Source of the DNA: Firmicutes bacterium UBA4916
GTDB lineage: Bacteria; Bacillota; Clostridia; Tissierellales; Tepidimicrobiaceae
Reading direction: 5' to 3'
DNA length: 23,202 bases
Assembly (NCBI GenBank): GCA_002398845.1
Contig: DHBY01000050.1
Location: forward strand, 7,155 to 30,356
Shown here: one piece after another, positions 13,659 to 22,136 of the stretch
Layout of the letters: every line of letters starts with the position of its first letter
Numbering within the stretch: the stretch's first letter is position 1
Made by a program: the position numbers and the translations under genes
Notes under the pieces: model-generated
What the model was told of the DNA's origin: nothing
The model's input: only the letters and a program-made list of their open reading frames with translations
Databases searched by the model: none

Positions 13659-14441
13659 CTATTTATAATTATTCAACCTTGATACAGATTCCCTTAAAGC
13701 TAAAGCAGTTTTAGTTTCTATAAGCACTGTCAAATCATTATCCTTAGCAAATTTAATTCTATCATCTAAAGGAATCTTTCCATCAAAAAGAATTTGGTGA
13801 TCACTTTTACCATTATAATCATGTAGATGCATATGTTTTACTTTTTGAGGATGTTTTTTAAATATCTTTTCCATTCTATACCCTGACATGGCATCATGGC
13901 CTACATCCCATGTAAAATATATATCAGGAATATTGGATAACCTTTCGAAGGTTTCTTCTACAAATTGGTGTACCATAATATTTTCTACACATACCTTAAT
14001 ACCAAAAGGCTTAGCTATATTTCTAATTTTAATCAATGAATCCATAAATTTTTCAATGAATAAGTCCTTATTCTTTTCGTAGACAAAAACTTTTTCATCT
14101 GGAAGTGTAAAATATACTCCAGAGTTTAAATGAATATTTATTTTCTTTACTCCAAATTCATTACCCCATTGGGCAATATTTTCAAATAATCTAATATTAG
14201 CTTGTCTTATTTCTTCATAAAAACAGCCAAAGTCAATATCTTCAGGAAAGTGCAGTGTAAATTCCACACCATACTTTTCTTTTATAGCTAACAGCTCTTT
14301 TGATGAAATATTTTCTGGCATACAATACGGCAAATTCATATTTAACTCAACAAAGCTTAGACCCAATTCTTTGCACAGTAATACATTATCCACAATATTA
14401 TCTTTTTCTATCAATGTAGGCATTCCAAATTTTATATTCAT
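13659..14441 (-). CDS. Sugar phosphate isomerase/epimerase-like TIM-barrel protein
   Basis: 260 residues of the xylose-isomerase-like TIM barrel (AP endonuclease 2 family). Likely metal-site residues follow the family pattern: Glu153 in KVCVENIM, Asp179 and His182 in FTWDVGHDA, His205/His207 in VKHMHLHDYNG, and Glu242 in VLIETK. It should bind a divalent metal and isomerise or epimerise a sugar or sugar-like compound; the specific reaction cannot be told. The start is the ATG at 14441 with GGAG eight bases upstream; the longer form from 14468 lacks a good site. Its 3' end is duplicated at 4704-4778. It converges with pckG. Confidence 0.82.
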   Translation of the reverse strand: MNIKFGMPTLIEKDNIVDNVLLCKELGLSFVELNMNLPYCMPENISSKELLAIKEKYGVEFTLHFPEDIDFGCFYEEIRQANIRLFENIAQWGNEFGVKKINIHLNSGVYFTLPDEKVFVYEKNKDLFIEKFMDSLIKIRNIAKPFGIKVCVENIMVHQFVEETFERLSNIPDIYFTWDVGHDAMSGYRMEKIFKKHPQKVKHMHLHDYNGKSDHQILFDGKIPLDDRIKFAKDNDLTVLIETKTALALRESVSRLNNYK

Positions 14442-14577
14442 TATATCATCTCCATTATAAAGTGCCAAAAGAATAGTTTCATAAAAACCAATGAAACCTT
14501 GTGATAGTATATATTATACTACCTATTCCACATATTCCATCATAATACTTTTTAAAAACAAAAATTTGTTCACACTT

Positions 14578-15471
14578 CTATCCGTCTACGAATCTTCTTA
14601 ATTTATCTAATTCAAATGTCCATTCAGGTGTTCTTAATTTGTCACTATCTTTGAGGGAATACCATGGACTTATTTTTTCATCATTTGGATTAATTAATAT
14701 TTGAGTTTGCTGAGCTGGCATATAGGATTGAGCTATGATAAAGATTTTTTCATTATCATCATTTACCGCCATATCAACAATGATAACAGCATGGCCAGGG
14801 CTTCCACCTACTATGAATACATCACCTATTTCCATATCTTTTACATCAACGATTTCCAATTCTTTTTCTAAAGACAAAGTACCTGAATAAGCAAATACCA
14901 TATCCATAAATTTTCTAAAGTCTTCATAGGTATTTGATGGCTCACTTGCCTTATAATAACTTACATTGTTTCCATCCACTTTAATTCTGTATCCTTCCAT
15001 CCACTTCTTGTATTCAGCTTTAAAACCTGATACAAAATTAAAGTTTATTTTATCATAATCCCCAATTGAATACAAATATTCCCCACGTAAAAGCATAATA
15101 GCATCTGCACATTGGTGAAGATCTCTGTCTCCGATTTCAACATCTATTACACTATCATATATTCCTCTTGAAGGTTTTTCTCGGCCATTATAATACAATG
15201 CTTTTTCTCCATAGGGCTTTAACTTTTGGTTTCTTAAAAATTCTCCAAAACTACCTTCTTCTACTTTTACTCTTCTAAATCCTTCTGGAGTTGAGTACCT
15301 TGTTTCAACTGTACTGCCTTGAGCATTTACATGGCTAATATCTTTGGCTACTTCAATTCCCTTTGATTTATCTGCAATGGGAGGGGATTCACCCTTGTTT
15401 TTAATTGACCTACAGCTAGTCAGTAATATTAAAGCAATGATAAATAAAAATATATTAGCTTTTCTTATCAT
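14578..15471 (-). CDS. DUF4846 family lipoprotein
   Basis: 297 residues. The signal peptide ends in a lipobox, LLTSC, with the lipidated cysteine at residue 20, so the protein is anchored outside the membrane. Family features include TPEGFRRVKVEEGSFGEFLR (about 61-80), GDRDLHQCADAIMLLRGEYL (about 114-133), and a later GDVFIVGGSPGHAVIIVD segment. This last stretch, with its glycine/histidine turn, looks like a papain-like or NlpC-like fold core, but I would not claim catalysis. The start is the ATG at 15471 with AGAGGTGA upstream; the longer frame from 15510 has no site. It lies 45 bases after the metallopeptidase-like gene on the same strand. Confidence 0.85.
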   Translation of the reverse strand: MIRKANIFLFIIALILLTSCRSIKNKGESPPIADKSKGIEVAKDISHVNAQGSTVETRYSTPEGFRRVKVEEGSFGEFLRNQKLKPYGEKALYYNGREKPSRGIYDSVIDVEIGDRDLHQCADAIMLLRGEYLYSIGDYDKINFNFVSGFKAEYKKWMEGYRIKVDGNNVSYYKASEPSNTYEDFRKFMDMVFAYSGTLSLEKELEIVDVKDMEIGDVFIVGGSPGHAVIIVDMAVNDDNEKIFIIAQSYMPAQQTQILINPNDEKISPWYSLKDSDKLRTPEWTFELDKLRRFVDG

Positions 15472-15516
15472 AAATTCACCTCTTTTATTCGAGATACAAC
15501 TCTTATCCATCCGTCC

Positions 15517-16623
15517 TTACCACTCAATCCTCTTTACGTCAAAAATATTGTCTCCAATAGTTGCCTTAACTGGTCCTGTTATTACCTGCTCATTTTCACC
15601 TATCTTTACCCTTAAAAAATTCCTATGGATAATTTCTTGATTTCTTTTCACAATATTCATAGGATCAAAACCTGTTACTTGGAAATTCTCTTCTAAGACA
15701 TTTAGCCTAGTCCTTTCTTCAAATTCATCAAACACCATATCCCTTTGCCTTTCCCAATTTATAACACACTGCTCAACCGCAGCCAAATTTTCATTGTCAT
15801 CCTCAATATTTACCTCTTCTATTTCTAATTCATTATAAATAAAGTCGCTTAGAAATAGTTCACTATTATTAAGTTTGCTTTTCCAATTTAATATATATTC
15901 ATCAGCGATTAACCCTAATAGCAAGCCCTGATTATATGTACTATGTCTTATTCTCAAATTTTTTTCATTTATATCTGTAAATCCTTTTATATATTCCTTT
16001 AAAATTGTACTTTGCTTGTTTGTAGCTAACTGAGTAAATGCTTTGTATTCTACATATACCGCTGTTCCTTCAACGCTTTCTATAGCTTTTTCATATTCAA
16101 TAATGCTTCCTATAAGCTTTTCTCTTTTATTTCTTATACTGAAATAGGAAGTTAATAATTCCATCTTTTTTTCTTTATCATTTTCAATACTTGCATCTAA
16201 AAGATATTGTCTTTCTGATGTACGTAAATTAATATTTTCAATAGTAATAGGATAATCTAAGCCTAATAGCTCATTAGGAAACCTTTTTTCACCATTTGCA
16301 AGTTGAAAGCAATGGAACATTTCGTGAACAATCAATGATGCTAGTTTTGCATTATCAATATCTTTGGGTATAGTATCTTCATTCCATATTGCTATATAAT
16401 TATTGTTAATTGAAATTGCAGTATTTCCTATAAATCTTTTGTCTACCTTCCCCACAAAATATGAATCCTCTTTTATTAAGTCTAGGCCTAGCCCTTTATC
16501 ATCATTAAGGTAGAAGTTATTACTATTATATATTGAATATTTATTTTTTGAAAACCCATCCCACAATTGACCATAGTCAATTGAATTTAATAGTTTCTCT
16601 AGCTCTTTCATTCTCCGCATCAT
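15517..16623 (-). CDS. Putative zinc metallopeptidase
   Basis: 368 residues, family not recognised. LIVHEMFHCFQ contains an HExxH motif (His100, Glu101, His104). About 80 residues later, AIESVEGTAVYVEY (180-193) offers a glutamate third ligand (Glu182 or Glu185) in the E-x-x-E-G-x-A-x-Y arrangement of gluzincin-type zinc peptidases. No signal peptide or membrane segment is visible, so it probably acts in the cytoplasm or leaves by an unknown route. GGGGGA precedes the first ATG. It lies upstream of, and probably in one operon with, the DUF4846 lipoprotein gene. The substrate is unknown. Confidence 0.7.
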   Translation of the reverse strand: MMRRMKELEKLLNSIDYGQLWDGFSKNKYSIYNSNNFYLNDDKGLGLDLIKEDSYFVGKVDKRFIGNTAISINNNYIAIWNEDTIPKDIDNAKLASLIVHEMFHCFQLANGEKRFPNELLGLDYPITIENINLRTSERQYLLDASIENDKEKKMELLTSYFSIRNKREKLIGSIIEYEKAIESVEGTAVYVEYKAFTQLATNKQSTILKEYIKGFTDINEKNLRIRHSTYNQGLLLGLIADEYILNWKSKLNNSELFLSDFIYNELEIEEVNIEDDNENLAAVEQCVINWERQRDMVFDEFEERTRLNVLEENFQVTGFDPMNIVKRNQEIIHRNFLRVKIGENEQVITGPVKATIGDNIFDVKRIEW

Positions 16624-16812
16624 TATAATTCCCCCAAAAAGTAAATATTAAATTCAATTAGCAGCACACTAATTTTATTATCTTATCGTTTCCAAATTAC
16701 TAATAAAGGTATCAATAATGCAAAACTTATCATTATTTAAGCTTTATATTTACTATTCCACATTTCTATTCATAATCCTTCCTAAATACTAAAAGATATA
16801 TGATCTTATTAG

Positions 16813-16842
16813 ATTATATACCTATACTTTACAATTCTTCAA
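16813..16842 (-). promoter_or_regulatory. Promoter candidate for the metallopeptidase/lipoprotein operon
   Basis: On the minus strand TTGAAG (16837-16842) lies 18 bases from TATAAT (16813-16818). It would give a leader of about 180 bases. The rest of 16624-17021 holds no gene that I can see. Confidence 0.45.
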
Positions 16843-16907
16843 TAACTATTTTATAGTGTAAATAGCTGAAAAATAATTTTCAAATAACATATTCATTATA
16901 TAATTTT

Positions 16908-16936
16908 TTGACTTAAAGTGCTTAATGGTGTATATT
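16908..16936 (+). promoter_or_regulatory. Promoter of the HAD phosphatase gene
   Basis: TTGACT (16908-16913), a 17-base spacer and TATATT (16931-16936), 85 bases before the TTG start. Confidence 0.65.
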
Positions 16937-17021
16937 CATTATCAGAAATATTTTTATTAAGACAGTAAAAAATATTATATTAAAATTTTACATTTAAACC
17001 AAATAAAAGAGGAGTGGTAAA

Positions 17022-17669
17022 TTGAAAGCTATAATCTTCGATATGGATGGGGTTATCATTAATAGTGAGCCATTGCATTTTGAAATAGAAATGGGATTGC
17101 TTGAGGAATTAGGAGGTAAAATTAGTAAAGAAGAGTATGAAACTTTCGTAGGTACTACAGATTACCATATGTGGAGTACTTTTAAAGATAGATTTAATTT
17201 AAAACCTTCAGTTGAAGAATTAATGAATATAAAAAAGGAAAGATTTATACAGAATATACAAAGAATTGAGCTTGTGGACAATTTTAAGGAATTCATGTTA
17301 ATGATTCATGACGAGGAATATTCAATGGCATTAGCCTCATCAAATAATAAAATGGCTGTTGATTCAATAATTGAAAAGTTTGGATTGAGAAAATACTTAA
17401 AAGTTGCTATATCTGGAGATGATGTTACAAATGGAAAGCCAGATCCAGAAATCTTCTTAAAAGCTTCCGAAAAAATGAATATTGAGCCTCATGAATGCTT
17501 AGTCATAGAAGATGCAGCTAATGGAGTTATAGCTGCAAAAGCTGCTGGTATGAAATGTATTGGCCTTCAAAATAAAAATTCTGGCAATCAAGATTTATCA
17601 GAAGCTGATTTAGTAGTAAATAATTTTAATAAATTGGATATAAACCTCATTAAAGACCTATGTAAATAA
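17022..17669 (+). CDS. HAD-IA phosphatase, beta-phosphoglucomutase-like
   Basis: 215 residues with the HAD-IA motifs: FDMDGVIINSEPLH (Asp7 and Asp9 catalytic), a helical cap domain at about 15-85, SSN (motif II, about 106-108), GKPDPEIFLKA (motif III lysine) and VIEDAANGVIAAKAAGM (motif IV acidic pair). It should cleave, or transfer within, a phosphorylated sugar or similar small metabolite; specificity in this family cannot be set from sequence alone. The start codon is TTG with GAGGAG upstream. Its stop (17667-17669) lies at the edge of palindrome C and faces msrA. Confidence 0.88.
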   Translation: MKAIIFDMDGVIINSEPLHFEIEMGLLEELGGKISKEEYETFVGTTDYHMWSTFKDRFNLKPSVEELMNIKKERFIQNIQRIELVDNFKEFMLMIHDEEYSMALASSNNKMAVDSIIEKFGLRKYLKVAISGDDVTNGKPDPEIFLKASEKMNIEPHECLVIEDAANGVIAAKAAGMKCIGLQNKNSGNQDLSEADLVVNNFNKLDINLIKDLCK

Positions 17670-17712
17670 TAAGTTGCTTTAATGGTGCCAGGCACCATTA
17701 AAGCAACTTATT
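17668..17712. repeat. Long palindromic repeat, copy C (GGTGCC-core family)
   Basis: A perfect palindrome with 22-nt arms (17668-17689, 17691-17712) around a central A. The core GGTGCC A GGCACC is shared with copies A and B. Its inner arm is TTTAAT, changed on both arms relative to the T-run of A and B, so pairing is kept. It sits between convergent genes and carries the msrA stop codon and last codons. Confidence 0.9.
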
Positions 17713-18174
17713 TATATGGCAATATCCGCCAGGGTTTTTCTTTAGATATTTCTGATGATATTCTTCTGCATCATAAAATGCCTTTAAGGCCTCTACTTCT
17801 GTAACTATTCGCTTTTCATATTTTTTCTTTTGTTCTTCAAAGGTTTTAATTATAATAGGTAAATCCTTTTTATCTATATAGTAAATCCCTGTTCTATATT
17901 GACTGCCTATATCTGGGCCCTGTCTATTTTGTAAAGTCGGATCAATTATCCTCCAAAATCTATTAAGTAAATCTTCTAATGAAATAATATTTTCATCGAA
18001 TTTCACAAAGCAAGATTCAGCATGACCTGTAATATTGGTACATACTTCTTCATAAGTAGGGTTTTCTGTGGTGCCATTAGCATAACCTACTTTAGTATCT
18101 ACTATTCCTTCAATTCTTGACATATATTCTTCTACTCCCCAGAAACATCCACCTGCTAATACAATTTCCTTCAT
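17698..18174 (-). CDS. msrA: Peptide methionine sulfoxide reductase MsrA
   Basis: 158 residues. The active site GGCFWGVEEYMSRIEG starts at residue 8 with catalytic Cys10, and the family-typical GYANGTTENPTYEEVC, FDPTLQNRQGPDIGSQYRTG-like and EYHQKYL segments follow. It reduces S-methionine sulfoxide in proteins, with thioredoxin-type recycling, in the cytoplasm. The start is the ATG at 18174, nine bases after GGGAG; the ATG at 18183 sits directly on that site. It lies 26 bases after lepB on the same strand. The last three residues and the stop are encoded by palindrome C. Confidence 0.95.
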   Translation of the reverse strand: MKEIVLAGGCFWGVEEYMSRIEGIVDTKVGYANGTTENPTYEEVCTNITGHAESCFVKFDENIISLEDLLNRFWRIIDPTLQNRQGPDIGSQYRTGIYYIDKKDLPIIIKTFEEQKKKYEKRIVTEVEALKAFYDAEEYHQKYLKKNPGGYCHINKLL

Positions 18175-18200
18175 AGTTCTCATCTCCCTAAAAAGTCAGT

Positions 18201-18755
18201 TTATTTAAGAGCTCCAAATTTAGAAAATGGATAGATCCGTAAAACGGCCTTACCGTAAACATCATCAACATCAACTAAGCCAATCCGTCCATCTCTGCTA
18301 TCTAAACTATTTCCTCTATTGTCTCCCATAACAAATATCTTTCCCTTTGGTATTTCCTTTATAATTATATCTCCAAAGGTCTCATTTCCTTTAATATAGC
18401 TTTCTTTTAATTCTTGACCATTTAAAAACACCTTGCCATTTTCAATAACTAAGCTGTCACCTTCTACAGCAATTACCCTTTTAATTACCATTTTAGTCTT
18501 CCCTATTTTCCATTTGCTTATAGGATTTAATCCTATTAAATCCTCAGGGGTTATTTCCAATTCCGTTTTTGCTATAATAATGTCCCCGTGACTAATATTT
18601 TTATTATTAAGGGTGATTAAAAAATCATCTTGTACCAAAGTTGGATTCATTGAACTACCATGGACCTTTGTCCCTCCAATAAAAGAATTGATTATAAACC
18701 CTAGCAATAAGGCTATACCAATAGGTTTTATCCATTCTATAATTTCTTTTTTCAT
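18201..18755 (-). CDS. lepB: Signal peptidase I
   Basis: 184 residues, the usual size of single-membrane-span Gram-positive type I signal peptidases. There is one N-terminal membrane segment (about 11-27, IGIALLLGFIINSFIGG). The catalytic serine is Ser35 in VHGSSMNPTL and the general-base lysine is Lys92 in VIKRVIAVEGD. The C-terminal box VMGDNRGNSLDSRDGR is intact. It removes signal peptides from exported proteins on the outer face of the membrane. The start is the ATG at 18755 with GGAAGGTGAAG upstream. It is followed closely by msrA. Confidence 0.95.
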   Translation of the reverse strand: MKKEIIEWIKPIGIALLLGFIINSFIGGTKVHGSSMNPTLVQDDFLITLNNKNISHGDIIIAKTELEITPEDLIGLNPISKWKIGKTKMVIKRVIAVEGDSLVIENGKVFLNGQELKESYIKGNETFGDIIIKEIPKGKIFVMGDNRGNSLDSRDGRIGLVDVDDVYGKAVLRIYPFSKFGALK

Positions 18756-18790
18756 ATTAACTTCACCTTCCAATTTTATTACTTTTTTAT

Positions 18791-18799
18791 ATTATACCA
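18791..18799 (-). promoter_or_regulatory. Extended -10 promoter candidate of lepB-msrA
   Basis: On the minus strand TGGTATAAT, with TATAAT at 18791-18796, about 35 bases before the ATG. There is no good -35. It suggests that lepB is transcribed separately from lrgAB upstream. Confidence 0.45.
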
Positions 18800-18827
18800 A
18801 ACCTTATTGAAAAAAGAAAAATTTAAT

Positions 18828-19523
18828 TCATATAGATAATATTTTTATAAACCAAGGAATCATAAATACGGATATAATACCAGCTACAGTTATAGCAAGA
18901 GAACCTAATGCTCCTTCTGTTTCCCCCATTTCCATAGCCTTTGCAATTCCCATGGCATGGGATGTAGTTCCTAAAGCAACTCCTTTAGAAACCTTGTCCT
19001 TTATCTTAAATACCTTGAATATATATTCTCCTATTAAATTTCCTGTTATTCCAGTAATAGCTGTAAAGGCTACAGCTAATGCTGGTATTCCTCCAATTTG
19101 ATCTGCTATCTCTATAGAAATAGCTACTGTTGTAGATTTAGGAAATAAGGATACCATTATAATATCATCTATTTTAAATAATTTACTTAATAAGTATATA
19201 GAAAAAAGTCCTGCTAAACTTCCCAATGTTATTCCAATTAATATAGGTGCCCATCTTTCTTTCAATAATTTTATATTTTTATATAGAGGTACTGCTAATA
19301 CTACTATTGCAGGGGCTATGAAAAAGCTAATAATGCTCCCACCTTTATTATATGTTTCAAAGTCAATATTAAAATGCAGTAAAAAACTTATTATAATAAT
19401 ATAGGATATAATTAAAGGATTAAAAATTGCAATTTTAGTTTTTTTGTTTATATATACCCCTATGAGAAATGCAGCTATTGATATTGTTACTCCAAACAAA
19501 GGATTATTTACATACATAGCCAT
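18828..19523 (-). CDS. lrgB: LrgB/CidB-family membrane protein
   Basis: 231 residues with about six to seven membrane segments. The LrgB hallmarks NNPLFGVTISIAAFLIGVYI near the N-terminus, FPKSTTVAISIEIADQIGG and VALGTTSHAMGIAKAMEMGE are all present. With LrgA it forms a holin-like system that modulates murein hydrolase activity in staphylococci; in other bacteria the pair is linked to pyruvate or glycolate transport. It follows lrgA after a 5-base gap. The start is placed at the ATG at 19523, ten bases from AAGGAG; the TTG at 19532 is too close to that site. Confidence 0.9.
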   Translation of the reverse strand: MAMYVNNPLFGVTISIAAFLIGVYINKKTKIAIFNPLIISYIIIISFLLHFNIDFETYNKGGSIISFFIAPAIVVLAVPLYKNIKLLKERWAPILIGITLGSLAGLFSIYLLSKLFKIDDIIMVSLFPKSTTVAISIEIADQIGGIPALAVAFTAITGITGNLIGEYIFKVFKIKDKVSKGVALGTTSHAMGIAKAMEMGETEGALGSLAITVAGIISVFMIPWFIKILSI

Positions 19524-19528
19524 ATTGC

Positions 19529-19897
19529 TCAAGCTCCTTTCTTATATTTCTTTAAAGTATACTTATCCAATAATTGAATTGTTAGGCCTGTTACTGCCAT
19601 TACTACAATAGTGGAAATAAGTATTATAATTAGTAAAGGTACCCATATATCTTTTATTTTATCAAACATAGTCATAATTTCTATGCCAACTGGTACAAAA
19701 AATAAGGTTAAATGGTCTAATAACACTTTTGTTATTTTTTCTACATTTTCTATTTTTATTATCCTAGTCATAAGTAATAATAATAAAATTATCATACCCA
19801 ATACAGTACTTGGCATGGGTAAACTATATTTTTGCTGCAAAATTTGCCCTATAAATAAAATCATTAGTATTATGCTAAATTGTTTCAAAGTTTTCAA
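19529..19897 (-). CDS. lrgA: LrgA/CidA-family holin-like protein
   Basis: 122 residues with four membrane segments. The typical IGQILQQKYSLPMPSTVLGM motif is near the N-terminus, and a conserved LDHLTLFFVPVGIEIMTMFD region is in the middle. The start is the TTG at 19897, eight bases after GGAGG; an ATG at 19915 overlaps that site. It is the first gene of lrgAB and has its own promoter candidate at 19945-19973. No LytSR-like regulator gene is next to it. Confidence 0.9.
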   Translation of the reverse strand: MKTLKQFSIILMILFIGQILQQKYSLPMPSTVLGMIILLLLLMTRIIKIENVEKITKVLLDHLTLFFVPVGIEIMTMFDKIKDIWVPLLIIILISTIVVMAVTGLTIQLLDKYTLKKYKKGA

Positions 19898-19944
19898 TTT
19901 ATCACCCTCCTCCATTTTTAAAAATATTTAGTCAATTTATATCC

Positions 19945-19973
19945 ATTATATCAGTGGTTCTAGAAATATTGAA
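19945..19973 (-). promoter_or_regulatory. Promoter candidate of lrgAB
   Basis: On the minus strand TTCAAT (19968-19973), a 17-base spacer and TGATATAAT, an extended -10 with TATAAT at 19945-19950. Confidence 0.55.
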
Positions 19974-19984
19974 TATAAATACCA

Positions 19985-20016
19985 TAAAATAAAAAAGGAG
20001 CTACTAAAGAGCTCCT
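19985..20016 (-). terminator. Terminator of the DUF4153 gene
   Basis: On the minus strand AGGAGCT (20010-20016) pairs with AGCTCCT (19996-20002), followed by a T-rich run (TTTTTATTTT). It lies 25 bases past the stop codon and separates the gene from lrgAB. Confidence 0.85.
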
Positions 20017-20040
20017 AATGGATGGTTTCTTAAAAATTAA

Positions 20041-21795
20041 CTATTTTATTTTAATTAACACATAGTAATCTATATTTTCTATAATAGGCTCATTAGATAT
20101 AGTATTGGTTCGTCCTCCAAAATTGGTAATGACAAACTTAACTTTTACTTTATCATTTTCATCTATGATAGTAGCCTTATCTAAATCCAATAGATTTTTG
20201 CCGTGTGTATTATCTTTTTCATGTTTTTTCATAATATCTACTACATATTCTTTTAAATTGGCTTTGTATAAATCGCTGTCCTTCTCCATGATTCTAAATT
20301 CAAAATTATTACCATCATAGGAAATATCTGCATCATCAAAATTAACGGTTTTTCCCATTATACTGTAACTCTCTAAAAAATAATCATATCCTGTTATTTC
20401 AAAAGCCTTGCCAGTATAATCAAGATTATAGAAGAAATGATTATCTTGGTACGGATTTTTCTCCACATATGGAAATCCAAATACAGTCTCCATATCCCCT
20501 ATTCTAAAATCCTTTGGTAGATATTTAACATCTTCTAAAGAATGATTGTTCTCAAAATATTTAAGGATCATTCCTGTTTCCATTTTATCATCTATTGGTA
20601 TATCCCCTGAAACTTTAATTATTTTATTGTCTTTTAACATACTGTTTTTCACCAAAATAGACTCTAGTCTCTTGTTTTGGCTTGATTTTGATATGGCAAA
20701 ACTACTTAATGGTCCAAATACCGAATTTATAGCAATTATAGATAGAAAAATGGGTATTATAATATTGTTTAGTTTCTTTGAAAAAGCAAAATATAACATA
20801 ATTCCAAATACCCACAAACCAAGGGCAACAACAAAATATCTATTTTCAGTTATACCATATTCCCTAATCCTAATGCCCATAGAAATAAACATCATTATCA
20901 AAATAGGAATGATTAGCTTTGGAAACCAAGTTTTAAACCTATTGGCCCATCTATTTTCATCCAGTATTGGATTTATAAAAAATATAACTGCAACAGATAT
21001 AACTGAATACCATAGCACTAAATGTGAAACCAATCCTTGTGGCCAATTTCTTGTTATAATTATCTTTATAAAATACACATATAAAATAGTTGAATACACT
21101 GTAATCAATGGCATGACAATGTATAATAATAGTGTCTTTAAAGATTTTGGATAAACATATCCATGAAAATCCTCTTCTACCTCTGGAATTCGAGCTAAAA
21201 ATAAAGAAGGAGCAAATATTCCTGCTACTATAAGAAAAATATAATAATAATACTTTCCTAGTATATTAGCATTAAATAATTGATCAATGGTAAAAAGTAT
21301 GGCTGAGATTCCAAGGTATAAAACAAATGAATATATTACTGTAAGAAAAAAGCTAGAAAACACCTTTATAATATAGAATTCAAAATCCTCTTTTCTACCT
21401 AGCCATGGAATATAGCTAAATGCCAAGTATAGAAATATAGAAACTCCAATATATCTTACCATGCTTACCATTTGAAAATCCTTTAGTAAGAAAAAATAAT
21501 ATAATAATAAAATAACTCCTCCAAAAATATATAATAATATTTCATGGATTTTATTTAATTTATGGCTTTTTTCATAAATTAGTTTAATACATAAAGACAA
21601 AGGTATTCCAAGGGCAACAATCATATTGACTCTTTCAAAAATTGTTCTTGAACCAGCAGTTAAATATGGTCTTTTTTCATATAAAGTAATTAACATGATG
21701 ACTAAAGCCGTAGATATGCCAATGGTCATGGGAAATCTCTTATAGCTATTTTTAATACTTTTAAATACATTTTTAATTCTATTAACAAAACTCAT
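20041..21795 (-). CDS. DUF4153 family polytopic membrane protein
   Basis: 584 residues. After a short basic N-terminus (MSFVNRIKNVFKSIKNSYKR) come about eleven to twelve hydrophobic segments up to residue ~380. Then follows a C-terminal soluble region of about 200 residues, probably outside the membrane, ending in beta-rich sequence. The pattern, including ERVNMIVALGIPLSLCIKLI and ARIPEVEEDFHGYVYPKSLK, matches the DUF4153 family, whose function is unknown. The start is the ATG at 21795 with AGGGGATG upstream; 21822 lacks a site. The gene stands alone between its own promoter and terminator. Confidence 0.82.
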   Translation of the reverse strand: MSFVNRIKNVFKSIKNSYKRFPMTIGISTALVIMLITLYEKRPYLTAGSRTIFERVNMIVALGIPLSLCIKLIYEKSHKLNKIHEILLYIFGGVILLLYYFFLLKDFQMVSMVRYIGVSIFLYLAFSYIPWLGRKEDFEFYIIKVFSSFFLTVIYSFVLYLGISAILFTIDQLFNANILGKYYYYIFLIVAGIFAPSLFLARIPEVEEDFHGYVYPKSLKTLLLYIVMPLITVYSTILYVYFIKIIITRNWPQGLVSHLVLWYSVISVAVIFFINPILDENRWANRFKTWFPKLIIPILIMMFISMGIRIREYGITENRYFVVALGLWVFGIMLYFAFSKKLNNIIIPIFLSIIAINSVFGPLSSFAISKSSQNKRLESILVKNSMLKDNKIIKVSGDIPIDDKMETGMILKYFENNHSLEDVKYLPKDFRIGDMETVFGFPYVEKNPYQDNHFFYNLDYTGKAFEITGYDYFLESYSIMGKTVNFDDADISYDGNNFEFRIMEKDSDLYKANLKEYVVDIMKKHEKDNTHGKNLLDLDKATIIDENDKVKVKFVITNFGGRTNTISNEPIIENIDYYVLIKIK

Positions 21796-21836
21796 TTTTT
21801 CATCCCCTTTCATAATAATCAAATTATGATTTATAT

Positions 21837-21845
21837 ATTATACCA
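21837..21845 (-). promoter_or_regulatory. Extended -10 promoter candidate of the DUF4153 gene
   Basis: On the minus strand TGGTATAAT, with TATAAT at 21837-21842, about 42 bases before the ATG. The -35 region is poor. Confidence 0.5.
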
Positions 21846-22009
21846 CTACTTAAATAAGAAAAATCTATTTCAAAATTATAATATTTTAATTCTTATTATT
21901 AATATTATACTAAAATTTCAATGCTATTAATACATTAATTTTTTTATTGATTGAAACTTACAATCTAAGTTTCTGTACCCTTCCAATTTTATACACTAAA
22001 AATTTTCTA

Positions 22010-22038
22010 TTGACATCCTTGCTTTAAAGGAGTATATT
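22010..22038 (+). promoter_or_regulatory. Upstream promoter (P1) of the T-box transporter gene
   Basis: Perfect TTGACA (22010-22015), 17-base spacer and TATATT (22033-22038). Its transcript would include a small hairpin (TATAGTTG with CAACTATA, about 22074-22095), the second promoter and the T-box. The interval 21846-22009 shows nothing else. Confidence 0.6.
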
Positions 22039-22136
22039 TGATTCTATAATTATGAACCTGACATTATAGTAGCTATAGTTGAAGATTCAACTATATATGT
22101 GAGTATTCTAAGAAAAAACTTTTTTATTTAAAACTA

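Noticed and set aside
4781..17712. The three palindromes as a CRISPR array
   Set aside because: They are thousands of bases apart, lack regular spacers and are not near cas genes.
20546..21154. 202-codon plus-strand frame opposite the DUF4153 gene
   Set aside because: Shadow of a membrane-protein gene on the other strand; no ribosome site and no recognisable motif.
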